Shown: in pieces, positions 32,660 through 41,781 of the stretch | Numbering within the stretch: position 1 is the stretch's first letter | Layout: each line of letters opens with the position of its first letter | Assembly (NCBI GenBank): GCA_964568075.1 | Contig: CAZMOM010000002.1 | Location: 62,001-126,000, forward strand | DNA: 64,000 bases | Direction of reading: 5' to 3' | From: MnTg04 sp964568075 | GTDB taxonomy: Bacteria > Pseudomonadota > Gammaproteobacteria > Steroidobacterales > MnTg04 | Position numbers and translations under genes: made by a program | The notes under the pieces: generated by a model | What the model was told of the DNA's origin: nothing | What the model saw: the letters and a program-made list of their open reading frames with translations, nothing else | Database searches by the model: none

Positions 32660-33034
32660 ATGGAAATCTTCAAAGCCTTTCAGATCGAAGCCGCGCATCG
32701 ATTGCCCAATGTGCCGGAAGATCACAAGTGCCACCGCCTGCACGGGCATTCTTTCCGGATCGAGGTGCATGTGTCCGGTAAGGTTGGCGAAAACAGCGGC
32801 TGGGTCATGGATTTTGCCGATCTCAAAAAAGCATTCCAGCCATTATTCGACCAACTCGATCACCGTTATCTGAACGAGATCCCGGGACTGGAGAATCCGA
32901 CCAGCGAAAACATGGCGCGCTGGATCTGGGTACGCTTGGTTGAAGAACTCCCCGGCCTGTGCCGGGTAGTGGTTTGCGAAACCTGTAACTCCGGTTGCAG
33001 TTATTCGGTCACGGGCCTGGCTGCCGGCTCATAG
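32660..33034 (+). CDS. queD: 6-carboxytetrahydropterin synthase QueD
   Basis: QueD converts dihydroneopterin triphosphate to 6-carboxytetrahydropterin, the second step toward preQ0 and queuosine. The 124-residue protein has AAHRLP (His13), CHRLHGH with catalytic Cys24 and zinc ligands His28 and His30, then GWVMDFADLK, LDHRYLNEIPGLENPTSENMA and VVVCETCNSGCSY with the pterin-binding Glu. It stands alone without queC, queE or queF beside it; queG is the only other queuosine gene in the window. Confidence 0.94.
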   Translation: MEIFKAFQIEAAHRLPNVPEDHKCHRLHGHSFRIEVHVSGKVGENSGWVMDFADLKKAFQPLFDQLDHRYLNEIPGLENPTSENMARWIWVRLVEELPGLCRVVVCETCNSGCSYSVTGLAAGS

Positions 33035-33124
33035 CCCGAGTCGGATCTGTATTGAGAGATCAAATTTACCGGTTTTTTGAGAATTCTGCTCAGACAGGCC
33101 ACGGCCACCCGTCGCCCACAGGAT

Positions 33125-33145
33125 AAAACCTGACTCTGAATCAGG
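33125..33145 (-). terminator. Weak intrinsic terminator candidate
   Basis: Read on the minus strand, CCTGA, a 7-base loop and TCAGG form a short stem directly followed by TTTT. It lies 9 bases past the stop of the small unknown gene at 33154-33462. The stem is only 5 bp and the T-run is short, so termination would be modest. Confidence 0.35.
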
Positions 33146-33153
33146 GCAGCAAG

Positions 33154-33462
33154 CTACAGATTCTTGCTCCGCGATGCAGCCAGTTCACCAAAAAGGCTGA
33201 CGATGGTCTCGGCTGCCTGGTCCGCCTCTTCTGCCGACATCTTGCGGACGGTAGCAAATACAGGACCTTCCCCGTTGCTCGGCCTGATCCGGGTCAGGTC
33301 ACCCGTCAGACGCTTAAATTTGCCCCTGGCGGTTTTGGGAAGCTGATCCGGATCCAGATCATCGAGATAGTCTGTATAGGCCCCGATCAAACGCTGCTTG
33401 ATGTCACCCGATCCGGCCAACTCCAGGGTGGCCCGGAAAAATCGCTCTTTCGTCTCCGACAT
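33154..33462 (-). CDS. Small conserved-looking protein of unknown function
   Basis: The product has 102 residues, is mostly helical, charged, soluble, and lacks a signal peptide or Cys. The segments RLIGAYTDYLDDLDPDQLP and VFATVRKMSAEEADQAAETIVSLFGEL have the even charge pattern of a real gene. AAGGGG lies about 5 bases before ATG, which strongly supports translation. It is monocistronic, converging with queD and followed by a weak terminator. I do not recognise the family. Confidence 0.7.
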   Translation of the reverse strand: MSETKERFFRATLELAGSGDIKQRLIGAYTDYLDDLDPDQLPKTARGKFKRLTGDLTRIRPSNGEGPVFATVRKMSAEEADQAAETIVSLFGELAASRSKNL

Positions 33463-33792
33463 GTTGTCCCCTTAGTTCTTTTCGGACCATTTATCGTGGA
33501 TTCCGAATATTTTGAGGCTCTTTGGCGTGCGGCCAAAACCTGTATTTGCAAATCCGTATGCAATTCAACAGGCTGAAGAAACAATATATACATATTTGTG
33601 GCCGATGCAACCTGCCTCCGCCGGAAGGAAAACAGATCGAAACAATATACCCGGACACAAATCCAGGCCCTGCTCAGGATATCCGGGCGAATCGTACAGC
33701 CGGACTCTCAGTCGCACACTAAAGAAACACTGGCCTCAAATAAAAAAGTCGCGGTGTATCCGGCATGGTCGCTGCCGTAAGATAGCGGCGCG
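33463..33792. other. 330-base intergenic region, no gene seen
   Basis: Short frames on both strands here lack ribosome-binding sites and protein-like composition. The stretch is AT-richer than its flanks (for example ACAATATATACATATTTG near 33581). It must contain the promoters for the small unknown gene and for the RDD gene, but I could not place them. A small RNA cannot be excluded. Confidence 0.4.
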
Positions 33793-34233
33793 ATGGAATT
33801 GCCAGAAGAGAAGCCCGGCCTGCTACGGCGGTTTGCGGTCATGTTTTATGAACTGCTTATTCTGCTCGCCTTGATGATGATGGCGACTGCAGCGCTGATG
33901 CCGGTTGCCCGCGCCGCCATCGTGACTGACAACCTCGCGTACCAGATTTATCTGCTCGCCATTATCGTTGGCTACTTCAGTTTCTTCTGGATAAGGCGTG
34001 GCCGGACTTTGCCGATGCAGACCTGGCACCTCCGGCTGGTTCGCTTTGACCGGCGCCCGTTGACCGCAATCGATGCGCTCCGGCGGCTCCTGTATTCGCT
34101 TCTTTCCTGGCTGCCGCTCGGGCTCGGCTACTTTTGGGTTTTGTTCGACAAGGACAAGCTGGCCTGGCATGACCACTTGTCGCGTACCTGCCTGGTGCTG
34201 GACCCGCCGCAGAAGGACCGTGCCGCGGATTAA
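33793..34233 (+). CDS. RDD family membrane protein
   Basis: The 146-residue protein opens with LLRRFAVMFYELLILLALMMM, the R..A...D family pattern in which the usual Asp of RDD is replaced by Glu. Three or four transmembrane helices follow, with WIRRGRTLPMQTWHLRLV and the closing LAWHDHLSRT motif, all typical. The role is unknown; transport or antiport has been proposed for some members. Its stop overlaps that of lptG on the opposite strand by four bases. RDD genes beside lptFG are common in gammaproteobacteria. Confidence 0.9.
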   Translation: MELPEEKPGLLRRFAVMFYELLILLALMMMATAALMPVARAAIVTDNLAYQIYLLAIIVGYFSFFWIRRGRTLPMQTWHLRLVRFDRRPLTAIDALRRLLYSLLSWLPLGLGYFWVLFDKDKLAWHDHLSRTCLVLDPPQKDRAAD

Positions 34234-35300
34234 TGAACCCGGCTCAAACCGACCGCCAGGACCAGGGCCAGCAAAACGACCGGGCCCCAACCCACCAGCA
34301 GCGGATCCAGATCAAAAACGTCGCCTGAATAATAAAGGCTCCGCGACCCGAGCCGGTAAATCATCCCGATGACGACGCCGGCCACCAGCCGAGTGCCAAT
34401 CCCGGTGCGTCTCATCGGCCCCAGGACAAATGGCAGGGCCAGCAAAATCATCAGCGGAACCGAAACCGTGGTCGCGATTCGCGACCAGAAGGCCTGCTCG
34501 TAAAGGCTGGATTCGAGACCATTATCACGAAGGTAGTGGAAATAGTCATAGAGGCCGCGCGCGGAAAGATAGTCGGTATCGATGGCCGATAATTCGAGAA
34601 TCTCCGGCCGAAGCAAGTTCGGACTCGCCGAAAGAGAAGCCGTTGACGCAGTGATTATGTTATCGCCGAGATTGCTTTCGCGCATGTTTTCGAGAAACCA
34701 GTTGCCGGCATTATCGGTCCGCGCCCCATCTGCACGAATGATGGATCGCAGGCGTCGCTGGTCGTCAAACCGATATATATACAGGCCACCGACCTGCCCT
34801 TCGCTCATCATCTGATCGATACTGATGATGTCGTCGCCCTCTTTGATCCACGCGCTCGTATTTGTTCCGGCGACACTGATTTTCTGATATTGCTTCAGCG
34901 TGCGGAACTGCCGGGCAGCCTTGTCCAGAGGCGGCGCAATAAATTCGCCAAATGCACCGGCCAACAACATCAGCGCGACTCCGGCAATCAGAACCGAACC
35001 GCTCATGCGCCAGACCGACGCGCCGGACAAGCGGATCACATGCAATTCGCTGTTGGCTGCCAGGCTGCCCAGTCCAATCAGCGCGCCCAGCAAGGCAATA
35101 ATCGGCATCGACTGATACAACTGGGACGGCAGCGTCAGCGAGGCAAAAACGAAAGCATCCCAAAGCCCATAGACGCCTTTGCCGACGTCATCGGTCTGCC
35201 CCATGAAGATGACGAATAGACTCAAAGCGGCCATGACGAGCAGCATCACAGCGCAGCCTTGCAGAGTTGCTCGGACCAGATAACGGTCAAAAATACTCAT
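34230..35300 (-). CDS. lptG: LPS export permease LptG
   Basis: LptG is one of the two transmembrane subunits of the LptB2FG ABC transporter that lifts lipopolysaccharide from the inner membrane to the LptC-A-D bridge. From the ATG at 35300 (GGAGGA upstream) it has 356 residues: MSIFDRYLVRATLQG, three helices, a periplasmic beta-jellyroll of about 170 residues, and three C-terminal helices. The ATGA overlap with lptF shows coupling. Only the permeases are here; lptB, lptA and lptC are elsewhere. Confidence 0.95.
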   Translation of the reverse strand: MSIFDRYLVRATLQGCAVMLLVMAALSLFVIFMGQTDDVGKGVYGLWDAFVFASLTLPSQLYQSMPIIALLGALIGLGSLAANSELHVIRLSGASVWRMSGSVLIAGVALMLLAGAFGEFIAPPLDKAARQFRTLKQYQKISVAGTNTSAWIKEGDDIISIDQMMSEGQVGGLYIYRFDDQRRLRSIIRADGARTDNAGNWFLENMRESNLGDNIITASTASLSASPNLLRPEILELSAIDTDYLSARGLYDYFHYLRDNGLESSLYEQAFWSRIATTVSVPLMILLALPFVLGPMRRTGIGTRLVAGVVIGMIYRLGSRSLYYSGDVFDLDPLLVGWGPVVLLALVLAVGLSRVH

Positions 35301-36403
35301 TCCTCCATCCCGTCCGGCAATCTTCCGCCCGACCAGCGCATCCGCATTCTTTGCGCGGCAAACAAAATCATCGTAAGCAACACGATCAGCCCGTGAACCC
35401 ACCACGTTCCCAGCCACAGCGGCACAACGGCCTGGTTGATCATAACTTGCGCCGAGCCAAGCAAATTGGAGTAAATCAGGTAGATCAGAATTGCGAAAAT
35501 CAATTTGCCGTAACGCCCTCGTCGCGGATCGGTACGGCTCAGCGGTACCACCAGTAACGTCAGCACCAATACCGAAACCGGTTGCGATAGTCTCCAGTGC
35601 AGTTCGGCCCTCTTCCGCAGATCGTCTGCTCGCAGCAGGTCTTGCGTGGATATCAGGCGAAGATCGTCCGACTCAAGATCGGGTTCCGGCAGGTCAATCG
35701 GAATGCCGTGCTCGGAAAATGTAATCGTTCGATAAACGGCCTCGCCGGGGATCCCCTCGTAACGCCTGCCGTCCAACAAAATCAGGCTTTGTGAGCCATC
35801 ATCCTCAAACTGTTGCAGCCCCTGGTCCGCAACGATAATCTCCTGCCGCTCGCCGACTTCACGCCGGATGAACAAGTTATGCAACCGACCATCGTCGTCG
35901 ATCCGCTCGGCATAAAAAACGGTATTGCCGCCCCCCATGGTTCTGAACTGGCCCGCCTGCAGGCTGCCGACAGCAAGCGCGGCCCGATCAGCCCTTTCGA
36001 GCTTGAATCGCTGGCCAGCGGCCCAGGGATCAATATCTATCGATAACCAGGCCATCAGCGCCGTTACCGGCAGTGCGACCATGAACAACGGGCGGTAGAC
36101 ACGCTTGGGTCCTATCCCGCAGGCCTGGTAAGCCGGCATTTCGCTGTCCTGGTACATACGCCCCAGCGCCACCATCATCGCCAGAAACAAGGCGAGAGGA
36201 ATCAGCGTCGTCAGAAACCGGATGCTGGTCAGACCCAGCAAAACGCCCAGACTTTCTCGTGCGAATTCGTTTGCCGCAGCGCTGGCCAGCAACTTCGCGA
36301 CCACATTGCTAAACAGGAAAAATAAAAGGACAAAAGTTACCCCGAGCCAAACGACAATGACTTCGCGGAAGATGTATCGGTCTGTAATTCTCAGTAATGG
36401 CAT
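35297..36403 (-). CDS. lptF: LPS export permease LptF
   Basis: The 368-residue partner of LptG has the same plan: MPLLRITDRYIFREV (coupling-helix region), three transmembrane segments with ALGRMYQDSEMPAYQACGI, a periplasmic jellyroll, and three more helices including PLSRTDPRRGRYGKL. The ATG at 36403 matches the usual N-terminus; the frame extends 32 codons upstream with non-membrane sequence that is unlikely to be translated. It is divergent from pepA, an arrangement conserved in gammaproteobacteria. Confidence 0.95.
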   Translation of the reverse strand: MPLLRITDRYIFREVIVVWLGVTFVLLFFLFSNVVAKLLASAAANEFARESLGVLLGLTSIRFLTTLIPLALFLAMMVALGRMYQDSEMPAYQACGIGPKRVYRPLFMVALPVTALMAWLSIDIDPWAAGQRFKLERADRAALAVGSLQAGQFRTMGGGNTVFYAERIDDDGRLHNLFIRREVGERQEIIVADQGLQQFEDDGSQSLILLDGRRYEGIPGEAVYRTITFSEHGIPIDLPEPDLESDDLRLISTQDLLRADDLRKRAELHWRLSQPVSVLVLTLLVVPLSRTDPRRGRYGKLIFAILIYLIYSNLLGSAQVMINQAVVPLWLGTWWVHGLIVLLTMILFAAQRMRMRWSGGRLPDGMEE

Positions 36404-36560
36404 CCAAACTGACCCGCGAATAAAGTACACTATCCGGCTCGTGCGCCCGTGGGGGCTCTCGCCGGCACTACCGGAGCTCCCGCCCGGTACCAAGAACAAA
36501 CCTTAAACCACGCCGGTCAAGGGCTCAATACACAATAGCCGCGGCATGTCTGGAGTATTT

Positions 36561-38054
36561 ATGGAGTTTTTTTCCAGGTCGGGTAACCCGGCCGGACAAC
36601 GTACCGATTGTGCTATAACCGGCGTTTATTCGAAAGGAGAACTTCCCGAGGCCAGCCAGGCCATAAACCAGGCGCTGGATGGGCTGTTGGATAAATTGCG
36701 CAAACAAGGTGATTTACCGGCCAAGCCATCCCGCTGCGTGTGGTTGCCGGAAACCGGCGACGCCGCGTTCCGAGGCTTGCTGCTGGTCGGGCTCGGCGAT
36801 CAGAAAAAATACGGCCTGGTGCAGTACAGAAAATCCCTGCGCGCTGCGCTGCAGGCGCTGCATAACAGTGGCGCCCGTAACGCGATCTCGTATCTCGCAC
36901 ACCACATCGATGACAGCGACGAAACTTATCGGTGGATTCGTCTGGGCGTGGAAACGGCAGTCGACTCCAATTATGAATATCGAGCCACCTTGTCAGACAA
37001 AAGCAAACCTCGGCGGCCCGGAAAACTGGGTTTTGCCATCTCGCAGAGCAAAAACCGCCGGGCAGCCGATAAGGCTTTACGACACGGCCGGGCAATAGGA
37101 ACCGGCCAGAGCCTTGCCCGCGAACTTGGCGATATGCCGGCCAATGTCTGCACCCCGTCCTACCTGGCCGGAACCGCGCGCGACATGGCGAAACAGTTCA
37201 AAAAATTGCAGGCAGAGATCCTCGGGCCGGCACAGATCAAGAAACTGGGCATGGGCGCCTTGCAGGCGGTCACCCAGGGGGCGAAAGAACCGGCGCGGGT
37301 AATCGTATTGAAATACCGCGGAGCTGCGCCAGGCAAAAAGCCCATCGTGCTGGTCGGCAAGGGTGTCACCTTCGACACCGGCGGTATTTGTATCAAACCG
37401 CCGACTGCGATGGACGAAATGAAATTCGATATGTGCGGGGCGGCCGGGGTCATTGGCACGATGCGCGCCCTCGCGGAACTCGATTTACCGGTCAATGTCA
37501 TCATGGTCGTACCGAGTTGTGAAAACATGCCGGGCAGCAATGCGACCCGGCCCGGAGATGTCGTTTCCACGATGTCAGGAAAAACCGTGGAAATACTGAA
37601 TACCGATGCCGAAGGACGGCTGATTCTCTGTGATGCACTGACTTATGCTCGCCGCTTCAAGCCAGACACGATACTCGACATCGCGACATTGACCGGCGCT
37701 TGCGTCGTTGCGTTAGGCGGCACTTTTAGCGCAATCATGACGCGGGACGACGCGCTGGCCGAGGAGCTGCTTGCTGCCGGCAAGCGTGCCAGTGACCGAA
37801 GCTGGCGGCTGCCCCTTGACGATGAGTACAACGATCAATTGCGAAGTCGTTTTGCGGATTTCGCGAATGCGGCGGGCCGGGAGGGAGGCGCCTCCATAGC
37901 GGCTGGTTTTCTTGGCCGGTTTACCGAGGGAATGCGTTGGGCCCACATCGATATAGCGGGTACTGCGTGGAAATCAGGCAAAGTCAAAGGTGCAACCGGT
38001 CGTCCGGTCGCAATGCTCGTGGAGTATTTACTGGATCGCTGCCGAGACAAATGA
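36561..38054 (+). CDS. pepA: Leucyl aminopeptidase PepA
   Basis: PepA is a di-metal cytosolic aminopeptidase that, in E. coli, also binds DNA at carAB and cer sites. The 497-residue product has the M17 core: VLVGKGVTFDTGGICIKP with metal-binding Lys and Asp, MKFDMCGAAGVIG, and NTDAEGRLILCDALTYA with Asp, Glu and the catalytic Arg. The second in-frame ATG has GGAG five bases upstream and is preferred to the one at 36546. It starts a pepA-holC-unknown-valS operon. Confidence 0.95.
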   Translation: MEFFSRSGNPAGQRTDCAITGVYSKGELPEASQAINQALDGLLDKLRKQGDLPAKPSRCVWLPETGDAAFRGLLLVGLGDQKKYGLVQYRKSLRAALQALHNSGARNAISYLAHHIDDSDETYRWIRLGVETAVDSNYEYRATLSDKSKPRRPGKLGFAISQSKNRRAADKALRHGRAIGTGQSLARELGDMPANVCTPSYLAGTARDMAKQFKKLQAEILGPAQIKKLGMGALQAVTQGAKEPARVIVLKYRGAAPGKKPIVLVGKGVTFDTGGICIKPPTAMDEMKFDMCGAAGVIGTMRALAELDLPVNVIMVVPSCENMPGSNATRPGDVVSTMSGKTVEILNTDAEGRLILCDALTYARRFKPDTILDIATLTGACVVALGGTFSAIMTRDDALAEELLAAGKRASDRSWRLPLDDEYNDQLRSRFADFANAAGREGGASIAAGFLGRFTEGMRWAHIDIAGTAWKSGKVKGATGRPVAMLVEYLLDRCRDK

Positions 38055-38482
38055 CCCAGATTGACTTTTATATTCTCGAAGACTCCAGACACGATCAGCT
38101 CGGTCTGGCCTGCCGCCTCGCGGAAAAGGCTTATCTGGCGGAGCTGACCGTCTATATTCACGCGGCATCCGAAGCCCAGTCGATGCAGCTGGACAAGCTG
38201 CTTTGGGTTTTTCGCGATGGCAGTTTTGTTCCGCATCGCTGCCTGAACGATGGCGATACGCCAAATAAGTTCGCAGAGCCGGTCGTTATTGGTTGTGGCA
38301 TGGATTCGCAGAAGCACCATGGGGTACTGATTAACCTGGCAAATCATGTCCCGGATATGTTCAGCCGCTTTGAGCGGGTGGCCGAGGTCGTTGACCACGG
38401 CGATCAGCCACGCGCCAGTGGTCGACAGCGATTTCGTTTTTACCGCGATCGCGGTTACTCGCTGAATACGCACCGATTGTGA
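38051..38482 (+). CDS. holC: DNA polymerase III chi subunit
   Basis: HolC links the clamp loader (through psi) to single-strand binding protein. The 143-residue product has the family pattern MTQIDFYILED, ACRLAEKAYLAELTVYIHA, LDKLLWVFRDGSFVPH and EPVVIGCG. It overlaps the pepA stop at ATGA. The chi gene between pepA and valS is standard for gammaproteobacteria. The C-terminus ends slightly beyond the usual family length, with a basic RQRFRFYRDRGY segment. Confidence 0.93.
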   Translation: MTQIDFYILEDSRHDQLGLACRLAEKAYLAELTVYIHAASEAQSMQLDKLLWVFRDGSFVPHRCLNDGDTPNKFAEPVVIGCGMDSQKHHGVLINLANHVPDMFSRFERVAEVVDHGDQPRASGRQRFRFYRDRGYSLNTHRL

Positions 38483-38495
38483 AATAATCGCCCTC

Positions 38496-38831
38496 ATGAA
38501 CGAGAGTCATGAAAAAAAGCCTGCGGCTATCCCGGTACTCACCGAGGTCGCAGATGACGCGATCAGGCCCAATAGCGAAGAATCTGCCCAACGCGCCGAC
38601 GATAAGCCGGTTGCGCCTTTGCTCGATGAAAACCGGCTGGCCGAGCTGCAAACCGAATTGGCATCCCGTAGTTTTGAGCTGACCGATCGATTACTGCACT
38701 CAGCTTTCCAGGAAATGGAAGCGTCGCTGTTTGAGCTGGTATCCAATCGTCTGCGCAACGAATTGCCTGAGATGATCGATCGGATTCTTCGCGACTATCT
38801 TGATACCTCGACGGATAGCGACAAGCTCTGA
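38496..38831 (+). CDS. Small acidic helical protein between holC and valS, unknown
   Basis: The 111-residue product has a polar, probably disordered N-terminal half and a helical C-terminal half (about 45-105: LAELQTELASRSFELTDRLL, LPEMIDRILRDYL). The alternation of hydrophobic and charged residues suggests a coiled coil or an oligomerisation helix. It lies 13 bases after holC and 26 before valS, so it is probably co-transcribed. The C-terminal pattern faintly recalls PopZ/DUF2497 tails, which I regard as unproven. I do not recognise the family. Confidence 0.7.
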   Translation: MNESHEKKPAAIPVLTEVADDAIRPNSEESAQRADDKPVAPLLDENRLAELQTELASRSFELTDRLLHSAFQEMEASLFELVSNRLRNELPEMIDRILRDYLDTSTDSDKL

Positions 38832-38857
38832 ACCCCCGGCCTGCTGACAGGAATCTT

Positions 38858-41626
38858 ATGGATAAGACGTATTCCCCCGGGGAAATAGAAAAACGCTTAT
38901 ACGAGCGCTGGGAAAAGGCCGGCTATTTCTCGCCATCGGGTAACGGCGAGCCGTACTGCATCATGATTCCGCCACCAAACGTGACTGGCACGCTGCACAT
39001 GGGTCATGCGTTTCAGGTCACGATCATGGACACCCTGACCCGATATCATCGGATGCTTGGCCGGAACACGCTCTGGCAGCCGGGGACCGATCATGCCGGC
39101 ATCGCAACGCAGATGGTGGTCGAACGGCAACTGAGTGCCGAAGGCATACAACGTCACGAGCTGGGCCGCGACGCGTTTATCGAGCGGGTCTGGCGGTGGA
39201 GAGAACAATCGGGCGACAGGATTTCGGATCAGTTAAGACGCATGGGCTCATCGGTGGACTGGAGTCGCGAACGCTTTACGATGGATGCCGGTCTGTCCGC
39301 GGCGGTGCTCCGGGTTTTCGAACGGCTGTACGACGAGGGTTTGATTTACCGTGGCAAAAGGCTCGTCAACTGGGATCCCGTCCTGCACACGGCGCTGTCC
39401 GACCTGGAAGTTTTGTCGCAGGAAGAAGATGGCCATCTGTGGCATTTGCGTTATCCGCTTGAAGGCGGCGATGATTTCGTCACGGTCGCAACGACACGAC
39501 CTGAGACCATGCTCGGCGATACCGCGGTAGCCGTTCATCCTGACGATGAGCGGTATCGGGCGCTGATCGGTAAACAGGTGCAACTGCCGTTGTGTGATCG
39601 GCAGATCCCGGTGATCGCGGACGCATATGTCGATCCCGAGTTTGCCAGCGGCTGCGTCAAGATTACGCCGGCGCATGATTTCAACGATTATGAGATGGGC
39701 CGTCGGCATGCGCTGGAGATGATCAATATTCTGAATGACGACGCCAGTCTGAACGAGAATTGTCCGGCAGCCTACCGCGGCCTGGACCGATTCGCCGCCA
39801 GGGAAAAAGTGGTCGGCGATCTCGACGCATTGGGGCTGATCGAGCGAATTGACGACCATAAGCTGACGGTGCCGCGGGGCGACCGGAGCCATGCGATCGT
39901 CGAACCCTATCTGACCGACCAGTGGTACGTAAAAATCGAGCCATTGGCCGGGCCTGCAATTGCAGCCGTCGAAAACGGCCAGATTCGATTCGTCCCCGAA
40001 AACTGGTCAAAAACCTATTTCGAATGGATGCGGAATATCCGGGACTGGTGCATCAGCCGTCAGCTTTGGTGGGGTCATCGGATTCCGGCCTGGTATGACG
40101 GTGACGGAAATATCTATGTGGCAGCCGACGAAAAATCGGTACGCGAAAAATACCGGTTACCGGACGATCTTGAATTGCGTCAGGACGACGACGTTCTGGA
40201 TACCTGGTTTTCATCGGCGCTATGGCCATTCTCCACCCTGGGCTGGCCGGAAAAAACCAAGGCGCTGAAGACTTTCTACCCGACCACGGTGCTGGTCACC
40301 GGATTCGATATTATTTTCTTCTGGGTCGCCCGCATGATCATGATGGGTCTGAAGTTCACGGGCGAAGTGCCCTTTGGCGAGATCTATATTCATGGCCTGA
40401 TACGGGACCAGGACGGCCAGAAAATGTCCAAATCCAAAGGTAATGTTCTCGATCCGCTGGATCTGGTTGACGGCATCGGACTCGATGACCTGCTGGAAAA
40501 AAGAACTGCCGATCTGATGCAACCGCGTCTCAAGCCGAAGATCGAAAAGGCGACCCGCAAACAATTCCCGGATGGTATCGCCGCGTTCGGTGCCGACAGT
40601 CTGCGTTTCACCTTCGCCAGCCTGGCGACTACCGGCCGCGATATTCGTTTCGAGTTTGGTCGTATCGAGGGTTATCGCAACTTTTGTAACAAACTGTGGA
40701 ATGCGGCTCGATTCGTTTTTATGAATACGGAAGACAGAGACTGCGGAATCACGGGCGAGTGCCAATACAGCGTGGCCGATCGCTGGATTCGATCTCGTTT
40801 GAACGATACGGTCGATGAAGTCGCTCGGCAGATGAGAGCCTACCGGCTGGACCTGGCCGCGAAAGCCCTGTACGAGTTTACCTGGAACGAGTTTTGCGAC
40901 TGGTACCTGGAGCTGTCGAAAACGGTGCTGCAGGATGACTCGATCAGCGATGCCGATCAACGGGGCACACGCCAGACTTTGATTCGGGTCCTCGAAGCCC
41001 TGTTGCGGGCAATCCATCCGATCATGCCGTTTATCAGCGAAGAAATCTGGCAAAAAGCGGCTCCACTGGCCGGCGTGGGCGGTGAATCAATCATGTTGGC
41101 AGCGTTCCCGGCTGGTGATGAATTCGACGCGGACGCAATCGCGGTGGAAGAAATGAACTGGCTGCAGGGGGTGATAGTCGGCGTACGACAGATCCGCGGC
41201 GAGATGGATATCGCGCCAACCCGGGCGTTGCCGATCTTGCTTAGAAACGCAGGATCCAGTGACCAGGAAAGGTTGGCGCAATTGCAGTCTTTTCTCCTCC
41301 AAGTGGGCAAACTCGAAAGCATCCGTGTCCTGGACACGGATGAGAAAGCGCCGGAATCGGCGACTGCGTTGCTCGGCCAAATGGAAATTCTTGTGCCGAT
41401 GGCCGGTCTGATAGACCGCGATGCCGAATTGGCCAGACTGAAAAAGCAAACTGAGAGACTGGAGAAGGATTTAAAACGTACCAAGCCAAAACTGGCGAAT
41501 CTGAGTTTTTCAAGCAAGGCGCCCAAGGCCGTCGTCGAAAAAACGAAGAAACGCGTGGCGGAATTGGAAGATGCACTGTCGCGATTGGACGAACAAATTA
41601 GCAAAGTCGAAAAGCTGGGCGACTGA
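38858..41626 (+). CDS. valS: Valyl-tRNA synthetase
   Basis: A class I synthetase of 922 residues. PPPNVTGTLHMGH (38-50) carries the HIGH motif and QKMSKSKGN near residue 523 the KMSKS loop. The CP1 editing domain (about 190-345) has TTRPETMLGDTAVAVHP, and the anticodon-binding domain follows from about 640. The last 65 residues form the ValRS-specific coiled coil (ELARLKKQTERLEKDLKR onward). All motifs are intact and the length is normal. Confidence 0.97.
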   Translation: MDKTYSPGEIEKRLYERWEKAGYFSPSGNGEPYCIMIPPPNVTGTLHMGHAFQVTIMDTLTRYHRMLGRNTLWQPGTDHAGIATQMVVERQLSAEGIQRHELGRDAFIERVWRWREQSGDRISDQLRRMGSSVDWSRERFTMDAGLSAAVLRVFERLYDEGLIYRGKRLVNWDPVLHTALSDLEVLSQEEDGHLWHLRYPLEGGDDFVTVATTRPETMLGDTAVAVHPDDERYRALIGKQVQLPLCDRQIPVIADAYVDPEFASGCVKITPAHDFNDYEMGRRHALEMINILNDDASLNENCPAAYRGLDRFAAREKVVGDLDALGLIERIDDHKLTVPRGDRSHAIVEPYLTDQWYVKIEPLAGPAIAAVENGQIRFVPENWSKTYFEWMRNIRDWCISRQLWWGHRIPAWYDGDGNIYVAADEKSVREKYRLPDDLELRQDDDVLDTWFSSALWPFSTLGWPEKTKALKTFYPTTVLVTGFDIIFFWVARMIMMGLKFTGEVPFGEIYIHGLIRDQDGQKMSKSKGNVLDPLDLVDGIGLDDLLEKRTADLMQPRLKPKIEKATRKQFPDGIAAFGADSLRFTFASLATTGRDIRFEFGRIEGYRNFCNKLWNAARFVFMNTEDRDCGITGECQYSVADRWIRSRLNDTVDEVARQMRAYRLDLAAKALYEFTWNEFCDWYLELSKTVLQDDSISDADQRGTRQTLIRVLEALLRAIHPIMPFISEEIWQKAAPLAGVGGESIMLAAFPAGDEFDADAIAVEEMNWLQGVIVGVRQIRGEMDIAPTRALPILLRNAGSSDQERLAQLQSFLLQVGKLESIRVLDTDEKAPESATALLGQMEILVPMAGLIDRDAELARLKKQTERLEKDLKRTKPKLANLSFSSKAPKAVVEKTKKRVAELEDALSRLDEQISKVEKLGD

Positions 41627-41781
41627 TGGCGGCGCGCCTGACGGTGAACTGAACTATGCTAAACAGGTCACAGCCACAACGAAAACAAGATGATAGGCTT
41701 GGTTTTCGGGATGATCTGACCAAAAAACGATCGGCAAAACATCATTATTGATCGGCTTATTTGCAAACCAGGGTTCCAGCG

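Noticed and set aside
31321..32660. Integrative element at tRNA-Glu with att repeats
   Set aside because: I looked for a second copy of the tRNA 3' end downstream and for an integrase and found neither; only the base composition hints at insertion.
33512..33874. 120-residue plus-strand frame ahead of and overlapping the RDD gene
   Set aside because: No ribosome-binding site, composition unlike protein, and it runs into the RDD gene in another frame.
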